In this document: one piece after another, positions 36,394 through 45,367 of the stretch
Layout of the letters: the number at the start of each line of letters is the position of its first letter
How positions within the stretch are numbered: the first letter of the stretch is position 1
Assembly: GCA_963975425.1 (NCBI GenBank)
Contig: CAXBGS010000001.1
Coordinates: 806,001-870,000, forward strand
Origin: CAXBGS01 sp963975425
GTDB taxonomy: Bacteria; Planctomycetota; Planctomycetia; Pirellulales; Pirellulaceae
Direction of reading: 5' to 3'
Length of the DNA stretch: 64,000 nucleotides
Notes under the pieces: generated by a model
Told to the model about the DNA's origin: nothing
Database searches by the model: none
The model's input: only the letters and a program-made list of their open reading frames with translations
Made by a program: the position numbers and the translations under genes

Positions 36394-39144
36394 TTAGCCG
36401 TCAATCGTCTTGGCAGCGCGTTGTTCAACAAGCGTCACGAAACTGGGAACAAGAATGGTTCGCACATAGAAAGTATCGATCAGCACCCCTAAACCGAGTG
36501 CAAAACCAAGCTCGACAATACCACGCAGGGCGACCTCACCCCCCACGTCGATGAACCCGAGCGACTGCGCCAACGGCGGCAACCAAGCCGAAGCGGTCAT
36601 GCTAAAAAAGGTTGCTGCCATCACGAGCCCACAAGCCGTGATGATCCCCCCCGTCCTGGCCACTGCACGACGTAGCGCTGCGCGCCATCCCAGACGCCGT
36701 TGCTCTTCCAGGATACGAGTGACAAGGTAAACGTTGTAATCTTGTCCGATCGCCACCAGGATCACAAAGAGAAACAACGGCAGTTTCCAGTCCAACCCGA
36801 CGAAATCGTCACCATAGGCCCGCTTGAACACCAATACCGTTAATCCCAACGTCGCGTAGTAGCTGAGCAATACCGTTGCGATCAGATACAAGCACAGCCC
36901 GACGCGACGGATCACCACAAGCAAGACGGCAAAGACGGCGATCACGACTGCGATTTTGATCCGCCGGTTGTCCGACACGGTGACTTCTCGCAGATCAATG
37001 ATCGACGGCGTGGTTCCGGCAAACAGAATTTGGCTCTGATGCCAGGGCGAATCGGCCTGAGCGGTTTCATCGGCCAGCGCCTGGCTAAGATTGGATACCA
37101 GCGCCGCGGTGTCGATCGAAAAGGGATCGCCATCCATGGTCACGTCCAGGCGGGCCAGCTTGTTCTCGAGTTCTGAATCGGATGAAAAGAAGTATCGCCG
37201 GGCAATGCGATGGTTCTGCAACGCGCGGCGCCGCCACGCGTCACCGCTGAGTAACCCCATGTCTCGATCGGGCGGAAAATCACCCAGCGGGTCGTCGGCC
37301 GTCCGAACGGTTGCCACGCCGTCCACCTCGTACAAACGGCTGGAAAGCTCCTTGATCTCTTTCTCGAACTGCTCACGTGGCGTGTCATTCTCGCGTACCA
37401 ACAGAACGGTAACCGGATTGATTTCACCAATGTCAAACTCATTGACCAACAGTCGCATTCCCTGTCGGCTTTGCGCCGAATGGCTCAACTGGCTGTTCAG
37501 GTCATAGGTGACATTCCCTTCGTTCTGCATGCCGTAAATGCCTGGCAAGGCCAACACCAGAATACCCATCGTCAACGCGGTCGCCGGTCGACGAGTCAGC
37601 ATCAATGCAATCCAACTCCACAGACCGCCGCCCATCGTCGTGCTTTGGTTGCCAGTCGAATTACCCAGCAGTGAGACCATCGGTTCAGGATCAGGAACCA
37701 TTTTCGATGGCCAGAAACTCTTTGGACCGATCCCACGCAGCAAAGCCGGTGTGAACGTCGTACAGACCAGCAAACCGACCAACAGACAAATGGCGATGAT
37801 CGGACCGGTGTAGTGGTACTTGCCGAACTGAGCGATCCACAACATGCCAAGCCCGACGACCGTGGTCAGCGCGCTTCCCATCAAGGCCCCCGTGACACCT
37901 GATAGGGCGTCGCGACATGCGATGGGCCACAGCGATTTCTGCGATTCTTCCCGCAGGCGGGAAACCAGAAATAGACAGTAGTCGGTTCCCGCACCGAACA
38001 ATATCACGACGACAAAGATTCGGCTGGTCGTGAACACACGCAGGTCCAGCCCGGGAACCGTTCCGTCGATTGACCACTTCGTCAACAAAGCGACCAGCGA
38101 CATTGACACCACCACTGCGATGCCGATCGAGATCATTGGTACCGCGACCAACAATGGGGCCCGATAGACAACCGCCAAGATCAACAGGATCATCGCGACG
38201 GTAATCCATTCGGTGTACCGGATCGCATCGCGCGCCGCGAGCAACGTTTCGCCACCAATCGCGGCCGAACCGGTCATCAATAACTTCAGCCCCGGATCGG
38301 TGTAATGGTTGCTGTACCGAGTCACGTCGCCGATCAATTCTTCGACGGTTTCGACGGTGGCAATATTTCCAGTCGCTGCCAGTTCGCTCGATAGTTGCAG
38401 CACCGCAAGTCTGGCGCCGGCGGTCCGCATGCGAGAACCGATGACGGGGTCTTCCCAAGACAAGACGTCCAGCAGCGTGTCCCATCCGTCTGTATCACGT
38501 TCTTCGATCGGAACTGCCACGCGCGGCAAGTCGGGCATCAGAATCAACGCAGCTTCAAAGTCGTCGCCCAGCGCTTCTTCGGATCCGCCAAGCTCTTCCA
38601 ACAACTTGCCTCGATCCCAATACGCGATCGCCATCCTGGGCTCAGTCATCGTGGGCGCATCATCGGGCACGCGATCGGCAATCCGATGATAGTAACGCTC
38701 GTCGATCTCGATCGAATGATCCAGCGCCTCGTTGCAGAGTTTGATCCAAGGCGCCCAAGGCATTGCGGTATCGATGGCACCGCCCTCATAGCCGTATTCA
38801 ATCGCACGCTGCCAGCAGACTTCGCCAAGTCGATGATAAAGCCGGCGCAACAGATCGAGCCCGACGATGTCATCGGATTTCAGTAACTTGCCCGAATCAC
38901 GTCCGAGTACCAACACGATCTGGCTGCGACTTCGTTCACCGGGGAATGCTTCGTCCAGCATCCGGCCGCCGGCAACGCTCGGCATGGTCGCCGGCAAATA
39001 CTCGAAATCGCCATCGTTGGCGATGTCTTTCCACGACGGCGCCGCGGCGGCAAGCACGACCGCGAGAACCACCCATGCAATGAGTATCCAAGGCCAATTT
39101 CGCATCACGGCGTCAGACCATCGATACGAAAGCGATCGCTGCAT
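36394..39144 (-). CDS. MMPL/RND-family transporter
   Basis: 916 residues with the RND repeat layout: one N-terminal helix (WILIAWVVLAVVLAAAAPSW), a large periplasmic domain (about 35-285), five or six helices (ITVAMILLILAVVYRAPLLV and following), a second periplasmic domain, and a second helix bundle ending near FALGLGVLIDTFYVRTILVPSF. FGAGTDYCLFLVSRLREE and VAIGQDYNVYLVTRILEEQ, with Asp in the fourth helix of each half, are the proton-relay motifs of MMPL proteins. The substrate may be a lipid or hydrophobic compound; nothing here shows which. It is monocistronic, with a 633-base gap upstream. Confidence 0.88.
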   Translation of the reverse strand: MQRSLSYRWSDAVMRNWPWILIAWVVLAVVLAAAAPSWKDIANDGDFEYLPATMPSVAGGRMLDEAFPGERSRSQIVLVLGRDSGKLLKSDDIVGLDLLRRLYHRLGEVCWQRAIEYGYEGGAIDTAMPWAPWIKLCNEALDHSIEIDERYYHRIADRVPDDAPTMTEPRMAIAYWDRGKLLEELGGSEEALGDDFEAALILMPDLPRVAVPIEERDTDGWDTLLDVLSWEDPVIGSRMRTAGARLAVLQLSSELAATGNIATVETVEELIGDVTRYSNHYTDPGLKLLMTGSAAIGGETLLAARDAIRYTEWITVAMILLILAVVYRAPLLVAVPMISIGIAVVVSMSLVALLTKWSIDGTVPGLDLRVFTTSRIFVVVILFGAGTDYCLFLVSRLREESQKSLWPIACRDALSGVTGALMGSALTTVVGLGMLWIAQFGKYHYTGPIIAICLLVGLLVCTTFTPALLRGIGPKSFWPSKMVPDPEPMVSLLGNSTGNQSTTMGGGLWSWIALMLTRRPATALTMGILVLALPGIYGMQNEGNVTYDLNSQLSHSAQSRQGMRLLVNEFDIGEINPVTVLLVRENDTPREQFEKEIKELSSRLYEVDGVATVRTADDPLGDFPPDRDMGLLSGDAWRRRALQNHRIARRYFFSSDSELENKLARLDVTMDGDPFSIDTAALVSNLSQALADETAQADSPWHQSQILFAGTTPSIIDLREVTVSDNRRIKIAVVIAVFAVLLVVIRRVGLCLYLIATVLLSYYATLGLTVLVFKRAYGDDFVGLDWKLPLFLFVILVAIGQDYNVYLVTRILEEQRRLGWRAALRRAVARTGGIITACGLVMAATFFSMTASAWLPPLAQSLGFIDVGGEVALRGIVELGFALGLGVLIDTFYVRTILVPSFVTLVEQRAAKTIDG

Positions 39145-39777
39145 CCTTGACGCCGATTTTGCGGGGTGGGAAGGGTAAAGCCGACCCGAACATTTTCAGA
39201 ATCGACGTAAATCGGGAAAGGGGTCAGTCGCCCATCGCCAAGAGCAACCTTGCGGCGTGTACTCCGGCGCGCTTCTGATTTTCTTCCCAAGCGACGCGTG
39301 AAAACGTCGAAATTACTCGTGTGGGAATCATTTAAACTATCACCGGGGTACCGTTGCGTCGATAGACGGCCAGATCTGCTTCACCCTTCCACCCGAAAGG
39401 GGCAGCCGCCGGTCCAAGCACTTACCGAAATAGATCGGTCCTCCCGAAATAGATCGGTCATCCTACAGTCATCCCCGCCTCCGTCGCGTGAGAAGTGGGT
39501 AAGTCCGAAGCCAGTCGATACGATGCCGGCGTCGATCACGAAGATCGGAACAGCCAGACTGCCCAGGTGCTACCTGCCCAGAGAGTTCCACAGCTAGTCC
39601 TCCGCGCGATTGTAGTACTCCCCGCGATTGAAGTCCGCTCGATCGGCAGCGTTGACCGCTACATGATAAACCGACTAAAGCAGCAGAGCTTTGCGGCGCG
39701 AACAAGCACGCGTGATTTGGGCGAAAACCATGCTCGCTTGCGACGAAATAACCTTACGGCCGATCAAGCGAGCGTGA
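39145..39777. other. Gene-poor region between the MMPL and secretin-domain genes
   Basis: About 630 bases. ORFs here have poor composition and no recognisable domain. It contains the two 16-mers at 39425 and 39444 and a second short direct repeat (CCGCGATTG, near 39625). The MMPL promoter must lie here, but I cannot place it. Confidence 0.5.
39425..39459. repeat. Direct repeat CCGAAATAGATCGGTC, two copies
   Basis: Two identical 16-mers at 39425 and 39444, 19 bases apart, in the gap upstream of the MMPL gene. CCGAAATAGATCGG has partial dyad symmetry, so it might be an operator or a simple duplication. Confidence 0.5.
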
Positions 39778-42700
39778 TCATTCGCTGTTGTCACCGCCGG
39801 AATCCGCTGGATTGTTGACCGCTCCGGATTTCGTCGGCGCCACATTGCCGGCCGATGACGCACCGAAGGAGCGTAGCGCCGAGCCGATCGCCTCGCCGCC
39901 CAGACCGCCTTCGAGCTGCAGCACTTGAACTTCGCCGCTCGGGCGGGCTGCCTCGTCTAACTTGCTGATCATCTCAATGACCAATTTTAACAGCGAGTCG
40001 CCTTCGGCGCTGACCAGCAGTGTGTTGCCTTGGGTATCCACACCGAGTGAAAGTTTTCCTTTGAAGGACATGTCCACTTCACCCGACTCGTTCCCGTTTT
40101 TCGAATCGACCAGGTTGCTGCCCGACTTTTCTTTGTTTCTTCCTTGCTTCTCGTCCTTATTCTTATTGCCGCTATTACCTTGGCGGAAAGCTTTGTCGCT
40201 GCTGCTTAACAGATCCAAGAGTGCTTCCTTGACGGTCTCGGCGATTTTTTCAGCGCGCCCATATTTCAGTGCCACCAATTCCAGGTAGCGATTCTTGCTG
40301 GTGTCTTCTCGCGGTGGAATATCCCACTCACGAATCAAATTGCGCACGGTCGCCAATTGCTGCGACGAGGCGCCACGGACAACGATCGTGCTGGTGTCGG
40401 GATCGTAGACAAACCGCAATTCATCATCACGTCCGAGTCCGGACGGCTTTTTGTCGTCGTCATCGTCACCGCCACCAAAGTACCAACGATAAAACGAGTC
40501 GCCGTCGGATTCGCCGTCCTCTCCTTCGTCGAAGTACTCTTTTAAGTTGAGATACACCATGTAAACCGACGCATGTTCGATCTTAAAGGTGTAATAGGGG
40601 CGTTGTGGTGGTGCCACCTGCAGCATCAACTGCTCCAGCTTGTCCAGCGCCTCGGTATCTTCGCTGACAATGATCAGGTTGCCGTTTTCATCCAGTTCGA
40701 TGCTGATGGGAGCGCCGGTGTTTGCGGTGCGCCTGGCGATATTCCGATCGTCGCGTTCGCGATTGCCGAAGACTCTATCAAAGTCTCGAGCCGAACGAAT
40801 TTCGGTATCCGAAATCTCTGCTGTGTCGTTGTCGGCAACGTCCAATTCACCTGCGGGCGGTTTCGTCGCTGTCAGCTGGAGCTCAGACGGTTTGGGATGC
40901 CCCGCAACATCGCCTTCGTTGATGACACGCGATGCAGGTGAATCGGATTCTTGCTCGCGATCCTCTTTCGTCTCTGATTCCTGGGATTCGCTATCTTCAT
41001 CAAATTGCGCCTCGTCCGGAATCTGTAATGGATTCGGCGACATGTGGCTCCACTGGCGGCGAAGCCGCTGCAGGTATTCGTAAGTTTCTGGTGTCGCGGA
41101 TGCGTCGATCACTCGCAAGGTGCGGTCACTGCCGTCGGGTGGCGGCAATTCGCCCAATTTGATCAGCAACGATTGAACTTGTTCCAGTTCTTGTTCATTG
41201 GCCCACAACATGATTTGGCGACTGCGACTATTGGCGGCAACACGAAATTCATCCGCCTCTTTCTCTTCTTCGTCGTTGTTGCTGAATCCGTAGTAGTACG
41301 AGTATCGGCTACTTTTTTTCTCTTCCTTTTCCTCTTTGCCCATCAAGAAAGTGATTGAATCCGCAACTTCAGTGGGCGGCAAGTGTCGCAATTGCAAAAC
41401 GTGCACCTGGCGGCCACTGCCATCGAGTCGTTCCACGACGGACTTAATGATGAAGCGATCGGCGGCGCTGCCCGAAACGATCAGCGCGCCGTTGTCTTTA
41501 TCGACGCGCACTCGAGTGGTCGGTTCTAACACGTTCATTTCGCTGACGATCTCGATTAGTTTTTCCGGGTCGAGCGTTTCTAACCGGATCACGTCAATCC
41601 TGGATTGAACGTCCGCTAAAGAGAACATCGTGTCTCGCGGAACATCAACGCGTTCCAAGAATTTGAATGCGATGGTGACACGATCGATCGGGGCACGAAT
41701 CAGGACTGAGTTTTGCCGCGTGTTTGCGACGATCGCAATATCGTCTTTTTTCGGTTCCGGCGCACTCTTACCGGCGTTCTGTTGACGCATCTGCTGCATC
41801 ATTTGCATTTGCTGCGGCGTCATGGGTGCGGCTTGTTTCTTTTCGACGCCGAGAAATTGCTCCAACATCACCTTGGCTTCTTCGGCCGGCAGATAGCGAA
41901 GTTTAAACTCGGGTGCGAGTGCTTCTCGACTGGCACTATCACGTTCGCGTTCAAGCAACTCGGCGACCTGTTGCAAGTTGATCGCCGCATCCATCGCCTC
42001 GATTCGATTAGTGGTTGTCAGCGCGGTCAGTTTGCCGTTGGTGCTGATCATCGGCTTCAACTCTTCGGTCAGCTTCTCGGCCGACAGCCAAGCGACATCT
42101 AAAGAAATACGCACGAACGAGTACGAAGGCAGCGAACCGAGTTGCCGAATATCAACGCGAGGCACGATCGCCGGATTGATACCGGCCGTTTTGGCAACGG
42201 TCAGCCCGCCGTCAAGTTCCAGTAACGTGTAACCTCGCGCCAACAGATAGCGATTAAACAGGTTTCGCGTTTCTTCGACGGTATACCGGCCGGGCGAACG
42301 CAAGTTCACACGGTCGCCGGGCAGTTCTAACCAATCCAGCGGTTGATCGGAAATATCGGCAAGCCACTGGATCAAGTCTTCCCAAGGTTGATTGCGAAAC
42401 TGAAACGCGACGCGTCCGTCTTCGCCAACGGTCGCCTTTAGTTCATTCGGGTCGGCATGCTCGTCACTATCCTGGCCACGACGGATGACTTTAACCTCGG
42501 GCGATTCCCCTGGTTTTTTTCCTTCCTTCGCGCCGCCTTCGCCTTTCACCTCTTTGGAAGCGTCCCCGCTGGGATTCGGTTTGCCGGTCTCGGAAGGCTT
42601 CGCGGAACTGGGGCGATCCGCGGGCGCAACGGCCTTTATGGATTTTCCGTCAACGAAAATCTTCTGCGCCGCGACTTGCGCAGAAGCGAACTCGACATGC

Positions 42701-42795
42701 GCGACCAGAAACAACGGCAGCGTTAAGAAGAGACAGCGAGTAAAGTAGCGCAAGACAACACCACAGAACTGGGCTAAGGGGGATGATGAGACCAT
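39778..42795 (-). CDS. Secretin N-domain repeat protein without a clear barrel
   Basis: 1005 residues. An N-terminal signal segment (VVLRYFTRCLFLTLPLFLVA) is followed by a Pro/Lys/Glu-rich linker and many short N1/N2-type secretin domains, for example VIRLETLDPEKLIEIVSEMN, VHVLQLRHLPPTEVADSITF, YTFKIEHASVYMVYLNLKEYF and YLELVALKYGRAEKIAETVK. Acidic, Asp/Glu/Ser-rich linkers separate them. The C-terminal beta-barrel of GspD/PilQ is not evident: the protein ends in LSLGVDTQGNTLLVSAEGDS, another N-type domain, and a Gly/Ser tail. It may form a periplasmic ring or scaffold. Related to the pseudopilin operon only by family. Confidence 0.75.
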   Translation of the reverse strand: MVSSSPLAQFCGVVLRYFTRCLFLTLPLFLVAHVEFASAQVAAQKIFVDGKSIKAVAPADRPSSAKPSETGKPNPSGDASKEVKGEGGAKEGKKPGESPEVKVIRRGQDSDEHADPNELKATVGEDGRVAFQFRNQPWEDLIQWLADISDQPLDWLELPGDRVNLRSPGRYTVEETRNLFNRYLLARGYTLLELDGGLTVAKTAGINPAIVPRVDIRQLGSLPSYSFVRISLDVAWLSAEKLTEELKPMISTNGKLTALTTTNRIEAMDAAINLQQVAELLERERDSASREALAPEFKLRYLPAEEAKVMLEQFLGVEKKQAAPMTPQQMQMMQQMRQQNAGKSAPEPKKDDIAIVANTRQNSVLIRAPIDRVTIAFKFLERVDVPRDTMFSLADVQSRIDVIRLETLDPEKLIEIVSEMNVLEPTTRVRVDKDNGALIVSGSAADRFIIKSVVERLDGSGRQVHVLQLRHLPPTEVADSITFLMGKEEKEEKKSSRYSYYYGFSNNDEEEKEADEFRVAANSRSRQIMLWANEQELEQVQSLLIKLGELPPPDGSDRTLRVIDASATPETYEYLQRLRRQWSHMSPNPLQIPDEAQFDEDSESQESETKEDREQESDSPASRVINEGDVAGHPKPSELQLTATKPPAGELDVADNDTAEISDTEIRSARDFDRVFGNRERDDRNIARRTANTGAPISIELDENGNLIIVSEDTEALDKLEQLMLQVAPPQRPYYTFKIEHASVYMVYLNLKEYFDEGEDGESDGDSFYRWYFGGGDDDDDKKPSGLGRDDELRFVYDPDTSTIVVRGASSQQLATVRNLIREWDIPPREDTSKNRYLELVALKYGRAEKIAETVKEALLDLLSSSDKAFRQGNSGNKNKDEKQGRNKEKSGSNLVDSKNGNESGEVDMSFKGKLSLGVDTQGNTLLVSAEGDSLLKLVIEMISKLDEAARPSGEVQVLQLEGGLGGEAIGSALRSFGASSAGNVAPTKSGAVNNPADSGGDNSE

Positions 42796-42859
42796 CCCTC
42801 AAGTATGCCCGCTATCGATCGGCGTGACAAATGTTATTCACGTCGGAAATTTACCTGGA

Positions 42860-42885
42860 AATCGCGGGAACTTTTTCCCGCGATT
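42860..42885 (-). terminator. Perfect 11-bp hairpin after the tetraheme cytochrome gene
   Basis: AATCGCGGGAA and TTCCCGCGATT pair perfectly around a 4-base loop. It lies about 75 bases downstream of the cytochrome stop and before the secretin-domain gene. The T tract is short, so it is called a probable terminator. Confidence 0.6.
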
Positions 42886-42961
42886 AGAAAGTGCATCGAT
42901 ATCGCACTGAACAGTGGTGAACATGCGGTGGACCATGAACCACTGACAATGATGCGGATAT

Positions 42962-43993
42962 TTATTTCCAGCGGTCACTTTGCGGCACAAAACCGTCTAA
43001 CGCCGTGAATTGGCTGCCATCTGCTTGTTCCGCGAATTGATAGCCCAGCGCTGCGATCTCGTCAGCAGCGCGAGTCAGTTCCGCCGAATTATTAAGTTTC
43101 AGTTTTACAGAATCGAAAACTTTGATGATTTCGCTCAACCGTGCGTCGGAAACTTTTGCGGCCACGCTCTTGATCCGCTTGCCCGCACGAGCGGCACGTT
43201 TTGCGACGGTGACCCCGTAAGTCGCTTTCTCGGTCGCAACGGCTGTGGCTCGCATACTGGATTCCAATTCCGCAATCATGCCGGCAACAAACATCACGCG
43301 AAGACGTTCGGGTGAACTGACTTCATTCGATTTTCCATCACTGCGAACAAAGTTGTGGCGGATCGTTCCTTGGCTCCACGAGACGAATTCAAATTCAAGG
43401 CTGCCGGCGCTGTGGCCACCGACATTCACCAATTGCTCATCAGCGGTTGTGTGACACCGCAAGCAACTTTGTGCAACCAGGAACACATTGGTCGGATTTC
43501 GCATGCCGGCCGCGACACTTTTTGCGATGCGTTGGGCACGATGTTCGGGGGTCTCGGTCAACCGCGTGATCGATTCGCCACCATAATCGTGATGCTCGTC
43601 TAACCAGTGCTTGGCTGCACCGTGACATGACTCGCACGACACGCCTGCGATGACATGATGTTTTCCTGACGCGGCATCAGTTTGCGATGTGTAGTGACAA
43701 TTAACACAGCGGCCTTCATGCTTGATCGAATTTAATCCCAGCTTGGCTGCGATCTGTTTCGCTTCCGGCTGGCGATGCAATTCGTCAAACGTCCGCGCGT
43801 GCGGTGTGGCTTGCCAAGTCTTGATTTCGGATGCATGACATTTCACGCATGCTTGATTCCCCAAAACAAGACTGGGGTCCGCCGGTGCCGCCGCAGCGCC
43901 GGCGCTTGTTTCAGGCGTGGATGCCGTGGCAGCGTAGGATACGGTTGCGATCGCCAGAGAAATAGCGGCGAAGGTAAATAGACGGCGAAGCAT
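42962..43993 (-). CDS. Tetraheme cytochrome c (c554-like)
   Basis: 343 residues with a signal peptide (LFTFAAISLAIATVSYA). Four heme-binding motifs are present: CVKCH (49-53), CVNCH (95-99), CESCH (119-123) and CLRCH (176-180), with ATPHARTF and GAAKHW segments between them, as in the cytochrome c554 family. Extra His residues (HHDYGG, VGGHSAG) may be distal ligands. The C-terminal 140 residues lack hemes and are helical. A periplasmic electron carrier or oxidoreductase is likely. The ATG at 43993 has GGAG 9 bases upstream; a TTG one codon earlier is possible. No quinol partner is adjacent. Confidence 0.85.
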   Translation of the reverse strand: MLRRLFTFAAISLAIATVSYAATASTPETSAGAAAAPADPSLVLGNQACVKCHASEIKTWQATPHARTFDELHRQPEAKQIAAKLGLNSIKHEGRCVNCHYTSQTDAASGKHHVIAGVSCESCHGAAKHWLDEHHDYGGESITRLTETPEHRAQRIAKSVAAGMRNPTNVFLVAQSCLRCHTTADEQLVNVGGHSAGSLEFEFVSWSQGTIRHNFVRSDGKSNEVSSPERLRVMFVAGMIAELESSMRATAVATEKATYGVTVAKRAARAGKRIKSVAAKVSDARLSEIIKVFDSVKLKLNNSAELTRAADEIAALGYQFAEQADGSQFTALDGFVPQSDRWK

Positions 43994-44161
43994 CAATCAG
44001 GTCTCCAAATCGATCGTATCGACCAACCGGTCAATCGGCATAAGCGGACGAATCGGAACCTCGCACGAACGCGCGAACGATTCCTTATTCAAACTTAGGT
44101 CACGATTTGGAGATGAAATCCGGATTTTCGACCGAACGAAACCGGTGCATGTTCGGCGCGA

Positions 44162-45250
44162 TCAAGGCACCGGAAAGAGAGAGTTGCTCGGTTCGGTGTT
44201 CCAATTCGGTAACGGACGATCGAAGTCAAGTTCGCCATCGGGACCCGCCTGATCATCGGGTCCGACGTCGCCGGCGGGATCGGTCAACGTATCAGCGTCG
44301 CCGGCAGTGATCGGTTCATCACTTGGAGAACTCAAACCTGCCGGAACCGGCTCGGACACGACATCTGCTTCCATCAACTCGTCGTATCGACGCAGCGGTG
44401 TCGGCTCGGTCCGTTCAGGATCCTGAGACCAGTTCGGGACCACCGGTGCCGGTGGGATCATCGTACTGACCGGATTGGTATACGGAAACGCTTCCGGGTA
44501 ACAACACGGTGATTGCGAAGGACAACAACGTTGGCAGGTTTCACTGGCTTGCCAAAACATCAACTCTTCGCAGCAGGTTCGTGATGCCACAAAGATACGG
44601 TCGCCCGGTTGAAGCTGATAATTCGTCGATGTGTCGCCCAGTTGAGTGATCTGGCGATAACAAATCGGCAATGTGATACGCGAGGAACATCGTGTCGTGG
44701 GCCGAGCCAACAACAGCTTGCACGGTGCGGCGCGATCGGTCAGACCGCCAGCTTTCAGAATCCCGTCGAGTACCGTTTCGTGTCCAACCAACGGATAAGA
44801 ACCCGGTGATTGCACTTCGCCCAGGACATAAAATCGCTCGACCGACTCCATCAAGCGAACGTTCACCTGCGCCGGGTCGGCGTGCATGTCGACCAAACGC
44901 CGTTCAACGGACACTTCGGCGTCCTCCAGCGTCATGCCGGCTACCTGTAATCGTCCGAACCCGCCCAAATCGATCGTGCCATCTGACAAGACCACTTGGT
45001 CGGCGGGCAGCCGAACGTTGTCGCTGAACTCATTCGGCTCGATCAACAACACATCGCCCGGTTGCAGGTAATGCGTGGGAACCACCGACATCTCAAGCTC
45101 CGTCGGTAAGTCCGCTTGCGATGGCGAACGATCCAGAACGGCTTCGGCTTGTTTGGTCAGGAAATGCCCCGTCGGATACAGCGAAATGCCCAGCGTGCTG
45201 CATCCGGAAACGGCAAAAAGACAAAGCGATGCGATTAGTGTGCGGATCAT
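44162..45250 (-). CDS. Wza-like polysaccharide export lipoprotein
   Basis: 362 residues. A lipoprotein signal is seen at the start (MIRTLIASLCLFAVSGC, lipobox VSGC). HYLQPGDVLLIEP begins a Poly_export domain (about 70-160), followed by an SLBB-type beta-grasp domain (VERFYVLGEVQSPGSYPL, then LQPGDRIFVASRT). The final 120 residues are Cys-, Pro- and Asp-rich and probably disordered. Proteins of this type form the outer-membrane channel for exopolysaccharide. The inner-membrane partners Wzc/Wzx/Wzy are not here. An in-frame upstream extension to 45298 is less likely because the lipobox needs the ATG at 45250. Confidence 0.8.
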   Translation of the reverse strand: MIRTLIASLCLFAVSGCSTLGISLYPTGHFLTKQAEAVLDRSPSQADLPTELEMSVVPTHYLQPGDVLLIEPNEFSDNVRLPADQVVLSDGTIDLGGFGRLQVAGMTLEDAEVSVERRLVDMHADPAQVNVRLMESVERFYVLGEVQSPGSYPLVGHETVLDGILKAGGLTDRAAPCKLLLARPTTRCSSRITLPICYRQITQLGDTSTNYQLQPGDRIFVASRTCCEELMFWQASETCQRCCPSQSPCCYPEAFPYTNPVSTMIPPAPVVPNWSQDPERTEPTPLRRYDELMEADVVSEPVPAGLSSPSDEPITAGDADTLTDPAGDVGPDDQAGPDGELDFDRPLPNWNTEPSNSLFPVP

Positions 45251-45367
45251 GTTCCTTAAAATCGGCACAGCAAGCACCAGCAGGACAGACCGGCACAAAA
45301 GAGCAACAAGATCACAACAACCCGCACAGATTAACGGCGAGCGGTGAGATTAGGAAATTCATCGCGG

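Noticed and set aside
39250..39597. Plus-strand ORF of 115 codons in the gap upstream of the MMPL gene
   Set aside because: Arg/Ser-rich composition, no RBS and no domain; treated as non-coding.
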